NCBI GenBank assembly: GCA_965231765.1
Contig: OZ246887.1
Coordinates: forward strand, 3,410,001 to 3,474,000
Direction of reading: 5' to 3'
DNA length: 64,000 bases
Source: JAAXHF01 sp963665955
GTDB lineage: Bacteria > Desulfobacterota > Binatia > Bin18
Shown here: one piece after another, positions 60,750 through 64,000 of the stretch
How the letters are laid out: every line of letters begins with the position of its first letter
How positions within the stretch are numbered: the first letter of the stretch is position 1
Notes under the pieces: generated by a model
What the model saw: the letters and a program-made list of their open reading frames with translations, nothing else
The model's database searches: none
What the model was told of the DNA's origin: nothing
Program-made: the position numbers and the translations under genes

Positions 60750-61572
60750 GCTGTCGTCCGCTCTAGGTCCGTGTGATGATATTAGGGCTGAGATTGCGTC
60801 TCAGTTCAAGGGGAAGCGGCTGGCTGTGTTCCTTGACTATGATGGAACACTGACACCGATTGTTGCTCGACCAGAGCTGGCAGTGCTCGCTGAGAATATG
60901 CGAGAGACCGTCCGCCGCCTTGCTGAGCTGTGTCCTGTTGCCATTGTGAGTGGCCGGGACCGGCTTGAGGTGCAGCAGCTGGTCCAGCTTGAATCGCTCA
61001 TTTACGCTGGCAGCCATGGGTTTGATATTGCCGGGCCGGAGGGCAGGGCCATTCAATTTGAGCAAGGAAGCAGCTTCTTGGTGAGCCTTGATCGGGCTGA
61101 GCAAGAACTCCTGAAGGCACTCCTGGGACTGGATGGGACGCGAGTTGAGCGCAAGAAATTTTCCATTGCCGTGCATTTTCGGGGAGTTGCGCAGTACGAT
61201 GAGGGGCGGGTGGAGCCGATTGTTGATGCGGCATTAGCTCGCCATCCAGACCTGCGCAAAGGATTGGGCAAGAAGGTTTTTGAATTGCAGCCAGGCATTG
61301 ACTGGCATAAGGGCAAAGCTGTGCTGTGGTTGCTGGAAGCACTTCACCTGAATGCAGATGACGTTGTGCCTGTGTACATTGGTGATGATGTGACCGATGA
61401 GGATGCGTTTCAGGCTCTTGCTGGTCAGACTGAGCGTGCTCAGCATGGAGTTGGCATCGTTGTGACCGAGACGCCGCGACCAACAGCAGCTCAGTACAGT
61501 CTGAAAGACACGGATGAAGTGCAGGCGTTTTTACACCAGCTGAGTGTGGCGCTGAGGGTCACAGCTCAGTAA
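60742..61572 (+). CDS. otsB: Trehalose-6-phosphate phosphatase
   Basis: 276 residues from ATG 60742; the open frame extends back to 60604 inside brxA but the family begins at LAVFLDYDGTLTPI. HAD motif I DYDGT has nucleophile Asp32 and Asp34. VSGRDR is motif II-like, KGKAVLWLL carries the motif III Lys, and GDDVTDEDAF is motif IV. It would release trehalose for osmotic or stress protection. No otsA lies in the window. The 8-base overlap with the BREX operon may mean a shared transcript. It converges on the Nudix gene with a 14-base overlap. Confidence 0.92.
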   Translation: MHELSSALGPCDDIRAEIASQFKGKRLAVFLDYDGTLTPIVARPELAVLAENMRETVRRLAELCPVAIVSGRDRLEVQQLVQLESLIYAGSHGFDIAGPEGRAIQFEQGSSFLVSLDRAEQELLKALLGLDGTRVERKKFSIAVHFRGVAQYDEGRVEPIVDAALARHPDLRKGLGKKVFELQPGIDWHKGKAVLWLLEALHLNADDVVPVYIGDDVTDEDAFQALAGQTERAQHGVGIVVTETPRPTAAQYSLKDTDEVQAFLHQLSVALRVTAQ

Positions 61573-62131
61573 GGACGTCAAGCAAGTCTTGGGTCACCCG
61601 CTGGGTCATACCCCAAATCGTATAGCCTTGGTAATAGTAGGTCACGATCGGAATGTCTTCTTCTTCGTGCCGCCAGATTTTGTTGTTCTGGTTGTCTGGA
61701 TTTTGCAGGAACGCGAGCGGGACCGAGAAGATTTCAGCCACTTCTCTGGGGTCAGGACGGTACGGGTACGCCTGCGGGATAATGCCGACATACGGTGTGA
61801 CAAGATAGTTGGTACTCCGGGTGCGGAGATCGTCTAAGGGACCTAAGACCTGTACGTCTTCCGGTTTGAGACCCACTTCCTCATGGGCTTCTCTCAGTGC
61901 TGTGTGCAGCAGAGAATCATCGTCTTGCTGATACCGTCCACCAGGAAAAGCGACTTCTCCGTTGTGGGTGCCAATACTGGTCGGCCGTAAGGTATACAAG
62001 ACATGGTATTCGGAATCCTGGAAGAAGAGGGGGACTAAGACTGCTGCTCGACGTGCGGATTGGTCATCGTCTATCTCGCGCTGGCGTTGGGCGAGCCGTT
62101 GTTTGAGGAGATTCGGGAGGTCTGTTGTCAT
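61559..62131 (-). CDS. CoA pyrophosphatase-type Nudix hydrolase
   Basis: 190 residues. The Nudix box starts GGRYQQDD at residue 64 and closes with REAHEEVGL at 80-88. The preceding LYTLRPTSIGTHNGEVAFPGG, split by its loop, is the CoA-specificity (UPF0035) segment, so it should split CoA or acyl-CoA into phosphopantetheine and 3',5'-ADP. Its 3' end overlaps otsB by 14 bases on the opposite strand. Confidence 0.92.
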   Translation of the reverse strand: MTTDLPNLLKQRLAQRQREIDDDQSARRAAVLVPLFFQDSEYHVLYTLRPTSIGTHNGEVAFPGGRYQQDDDSLLHTALREAHEEVGLKPEDVQVLGPLDDLRTRSTNYLVTPYVGIIPQAYPYRPDPREVAEIFSVPLAFLQNPDNQNNKIWRHEEEDIPIVTYYYQGYTIWGMTQRVTQDLLDVLTEL

Positions 62132-62160
62132 GATTCGGCTTCTTTGAGATCCTTTGGAGC

Positions 62161-62316
62161 TTATTTGCCGCGATTTGTAGCAAAGCCTGTCTCAGCACCG
62201 AGGACTGCGACTGGCCGCTGTCAGTCCTCCTGCCTCAGCAACGATTCCATGGCAATGTTGAGCGGTTGGACTGGAGTATCTGAACGATCAATGAACTGGG
62301 CTTTTGGTTCGGTCAT
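62161..62316 (-). pseudogene. Small ORF with an in-frame TGA
   Basis: On the minus strand ATG 62316 has a good AGGGGAGA about 8 bases upstream. It gives 31 residues (MTEPKAQFIDRSD... ending LLRQED) to a TGA at 62223-62221. The same frame continues without a break for 19 more sense codons (QRPVAVLGAETGF...) to TAA at 62161, 51 residues in all if the TGA is skipped. It lies between the Rieske and Nudix genes. It may be a short real peptide, or a nonsense-mutated small gene. I saw no selenocysteine insertion structure and do not propose one. Confidence 0.4.
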
Positions 62317-62392
62317 GTATCAGTCTCCCCTAGTGCATATGCGAGGAAGGAGATAACACACTCACAGCGAAAACGCACGACTCAAGAAAATC

Positions 62393-62710
62393 CTAAAGCT
62401 GGAGGTACAGAAGGCCATTTTCAGCCTTGACCTGATACACTGTTGCGTGGGCTGGACGTGGACTGCTGCCATCACGCAGATCAAACCGCCAACCGTGCAT
62501 AGGACATTTGATGCCGCCTGTGTCGTCGATAAAGCCACGGATGAGCGGGCCACTGCGGTGAGGACAACGGTTTTTGATCGCGTAGATAGTGCCGTTCACG
62601 TTGAACAGAGCGATTTCAACACTCTTCAACTGCACCAGCCTGCGTTCCCCGGGCGGAAGTTCTGCTACTGGGCAGACCTCGAACCATCCGGCGTGGGAGT
62701 CAGAAGACAT
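62393..62710 (-). CDS. Rieske [2Fe-2S] ferredoxin-like protein
   Basis: 105 residues from ATG 62710; a GTG at 62770 would add 20. The cluster ligands are complete: Cys49 and His51 in CPHRSG, Cys69 and His72 in CPMHGW. It is a soluble single-domain carrier of the NirD/BphF size class, probably feeding an oxygenase or reductase. No catalytic partner is adjacent: upstream is the QW-repeat protein, downstream a broken small ORF. Neither start has a good ribosome site. Confidence 0.88.
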   Translation of the reverse strand: MSSDSHAGWFEVCPVAELPPGERRLVQLKSVEIALFNVNGTIYAIKNRCPHRSGPLIRGFIDDTGGIKCPMHGWRFDLRDGSSPRPAHATVYQVKAENGLLYLQL

Positions 62711-62780
62711 GAGCAGGGGAGCAAAACGTACAGGAAAGACTGAATGTGTCTTCGTCTTTTTATGTTCCACTCGTTACGTT

Positions 62781-63764
62781 CTAAGGCACGTAGCCCCACA
62801 GGCGGACAACATCTTGGGAGTCGATACTCCGGTACGCTTTGTATTTCAAAAGGGTATCGATACCATCACAGGTGCGCTCGAGGTTGGTTTCCATGTCAGG
62901 AAAATCGCCCCAGCCACTAGCATTCTTGTTGTCGAGAATCCAGCGCATGCCGCGTAGAATAGTTTCTTCTCCTTGCTTGTCATCCAGGAGGCGGGTTACG
63001 ACCATCAGAGAGCGGGTGCAGTCCATGGTATGGTCAACGTTTTCCCCATCCCATGAGCCGTCTGTGGCTTGCCATTCGTACAGCTTTTTTGCGCCTTTTG
63101 TGCACGATTCGCGTATGCCACTTATCTGCTCGTCCATGGCCAAGTCGGCAATCAGCGCGTCCTGAATAAGGTGGGCGGTAATCTCAACACCGGAGGGATG
63201 AAATTCTTCGTCGTACCAGCCTCCGTCGGCGCCTTGATTGTCCACGATAAACCGCGCTCCGCGTTCCCAGGAACGCAGGACTTCAGAACGTCGATACGGC
63301 TCGCCTAAAGCCATAACCACATTAAAGAAACTGACCGGATGGCTGGTTGTATCCAGGTCTGCCCAGCTTGGATCGACCCAGCGGCCATCGCTCTTTTGTG
63401 TATCAAGAAAATAATCAATGGATTTCTGAACGGATTGGCCCAAAACATCGTTGGCCAAGAATCGATTCCCCCGAATTACCATGAGCCCACAGAAAGCTGA
63501 GACCCAGACCGTGCTGTCACGATCAGCAGAAAATGGGCTCCAGCCGCCATCCTGTGCTTGACAGTCTACCAAACTCAGATACTCGTCCAAGAAATCTGGG
63601 GTCGTCCGCGCATGCAGTAGGACCCGCATGGCATGGGCAACTAACTCCAAATCTTGGGGGCCGACCGTCAAGCTCCAGCCCGGTCGTTCGCGTAGGAAAA
63701 AGGTATATTCGCCTTGTATGAGATGGTCGATCTGGTCGATTTTGTTGAGCTCAATCTGCATCAT
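62781..63764 (-). CDS. Half-length terpene cyclase-like (QW repeat) protein
   Basis: 327 residues forming one alpha/alpha toroid. Repeated QW motifs are visible: CQAQDGGWSPF, QKSDGRWVDPSW, NQGADGGWYDE and WQATDGSWDG. Squalene-hopene cyclases have about 630 residues in two such domains and a DXDD acid. Here there is one domain, and no DXDD was seen; the VDHTMDCTR segment is the nearest polar site. It may be a diterpene- or prenyl-binding cyclase-like protein, a sensor, or a stand-alone toroid. GAGGG precedes the ATG. The 3' gap of 70 bases leads to the Rieske gene. Confidence 0.75.
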   Translation of the reverse strand: MMQIELNKIDQIDHLIQGEYTFFLRERPGWSLTVGPQDLELVAHAMRVLLHARTTPDFLDEYLSLVDCQAQDGGWSPFSADRDSTVWVSAFCGLMVIRGNRFLANDVLGQSVQKSIDYFLDTQKSDGRWVDPSWADLDTTSHPVSFFNVVMALGEPYRRSEVLRSWERGARFIVDNQGADGGWYDEEFHPSGVEITAHLIQDALIADLAMDEQISGIRESCTKGAKKLYEWQATDGSWDGENVDHTMDCTRSLMVVTRLLDDKQGEETILRGMRWILDNKNASGWGDFPDMETNLERTCDGIDTLLKYKAYRSIDSQDVVRLWGYVP

Positions 63765-63782
63765 CCGTACCCTCGTACGTTG

Positions 63783-64000
63783 TCACTTCATTTTTGCCCA
63801 CGCCCGCTGGTAATCTTCAAACGTGTCGACCTCCAGCCAGCCTTTGTAAATATCGACACAGGCAACCTGGTGATCACGGTTGACGAGTTCCTGCAAAATA
63901 TCTGTAAAGGCTGCTTTTTCCAATGATTCAGATTCGTGCAGGCGGCCGGCTTGCGAGTCTGCATGGATCTCGCGGTGGGTCCGGCGTAAGATCTCGGCAC
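63783..64000 (-). CDS. C-terminal end of a probable nucleotidyltransferase
   Basis: The last 71 codons of a gene that begins beyond the right edge. The frame reads AEILRRTHREIHADSQAGRL and later ELVNRDHQVACVDIYKGWLE, then VDTFEDYQRAWAKMK and TGA. The closing LEVDTFEDYQRA is the typical end of sugar-phosphate or phosphocholine nucleotidyltransferases (NTP_transferase fold). The active-site part is outside the window. It stops 18 bases before the start of the QW-repeat gene, so they are probably co-transcribed. Confidence 0.6.
   Translation of the reverse strand, partial: AEILRRTHREIHADSQAGRLHESESLEKAAFTDILQELVNRDHQVACVDIYKGWLEVDTFEDYQRAWAKMK

Noticed and set aside
62161..62316. Selenocysteine reading of the in-frame TGA
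   Set aside because: No redox motif around the position, no insertion hairpin recognised after the TGA, and no selenocysteine genes in the window.
1..64000. tRNA, rRNA and insertion-sequence search
   Set aside because: I saw no T-loop/acceptor pairing, rRNA-like conserved stretch, or transposase frame anywhere in the window.

Overview
The window comes from the chromosome of an uncultured diderm bacterium with moderate GC content. Diderm features include a complete CusCBA-type efflux system, many lipoproteins, Tat and Sec exported proteins, and DUF1329 proteins. A linked argBDF/argGH/dapFAB block, wHTH-AAA-TPR regulators, a plant-type glutamate-cysteine ligase and amidohydrolase/TauD/carboxylase catabolic genes suggest a lineage near the former Deltaproteobacteria, Tectomicrobia or Binatota. 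The sequence alone cannot settle this. I found no rRNA, tRNA, CRISPR array or intact insertion sequence.

Layout. 1-2.95 kb: the 3' part of an adenine DNA methylase gene and an overlapping HNH nuclease gene. 3.07-3.88 kb: enoyl-CoA hydratase. 4.28-10.24 kb (minus): dapB, dapA, dapF, a fibronectin-like lipoprotein, argH and argG. 10.6-19.0 kb: an inserted block with a three-gene membrane/Tat-FAD cassette, a penicillin acylase-family hydrolase and a divergent wHTH-AAA-TPR regulator. 19.06-22.06 kb (minus): argF, argD and argB, coupled by ATGA overlaps. 22.2-29.8 kb: DUF4124 protein, TauD-type dioxygenase, YbaK deacylase, small lipoprotein, amidohydrolase and a one-chain biotin-dependent acyl-CoA carboxylase. 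29.8-36.4 kb (minus): cusA, cusB, cusC and a Cys-rich secreted protein. 36.5-40.0 kb: a GC-richer block with a second amidohydrolase and two tandem DUF1329 genes. 40.2-45.5 kb (minus): crcB, cupredoxin-like lipoprotein, 2-hydroxyacid dehydrogenase, AcoX-like protein and E1 beta/alpha of a 2-oxoacid (acetoin-type) dehydrogenase. 45.6-48.6 kb (minus): FG-GAP protein and gshA. 48.86-60.75 kb (plus): a BREX type 3-like phage-defence operon. 60.7-64 kb: otsB, a CoA-type Nudix hydrolase, a Rieske ferredoxin, a half-length QW-repeat protein and the end of a probable nucleotidyltransferase.

The most interesting locus is the BREX operon: brxF, brxC, an AlbA_2/GHKL-type protein, pglX, pglZ and a brxA-like gene, tightly packed. 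It has no helicase (brxHII) gene. In its place is a predicted DNA-binding, GHKL-ATPase-like regulator located between brxC and pglX. The BrxF P-loop has Glu where Lys is expected, and pglX is visibly AT-richer than its neighbours. The left-edge methylase/HNH pair suggests a second defence locus.

A second theme is a set of degenerate 7-bp tandem repeats. They lie in several intergenic gaps inside the minus-strand operons (6.03, 9.00, 43.37 and 44.47 kb), often arranged as inverted pairs, with related inverted repeats at 6.96 and 40.6 kb. They also occur inside the coding linker of the wHTH-AAA-TPR regulator. They resemble in style the heptanucleotide STRR elements known from cyanobacteria. Two gene remnants, at 10.4 kb and 40.1 kb, show that decayed genes also sit in the gaps.
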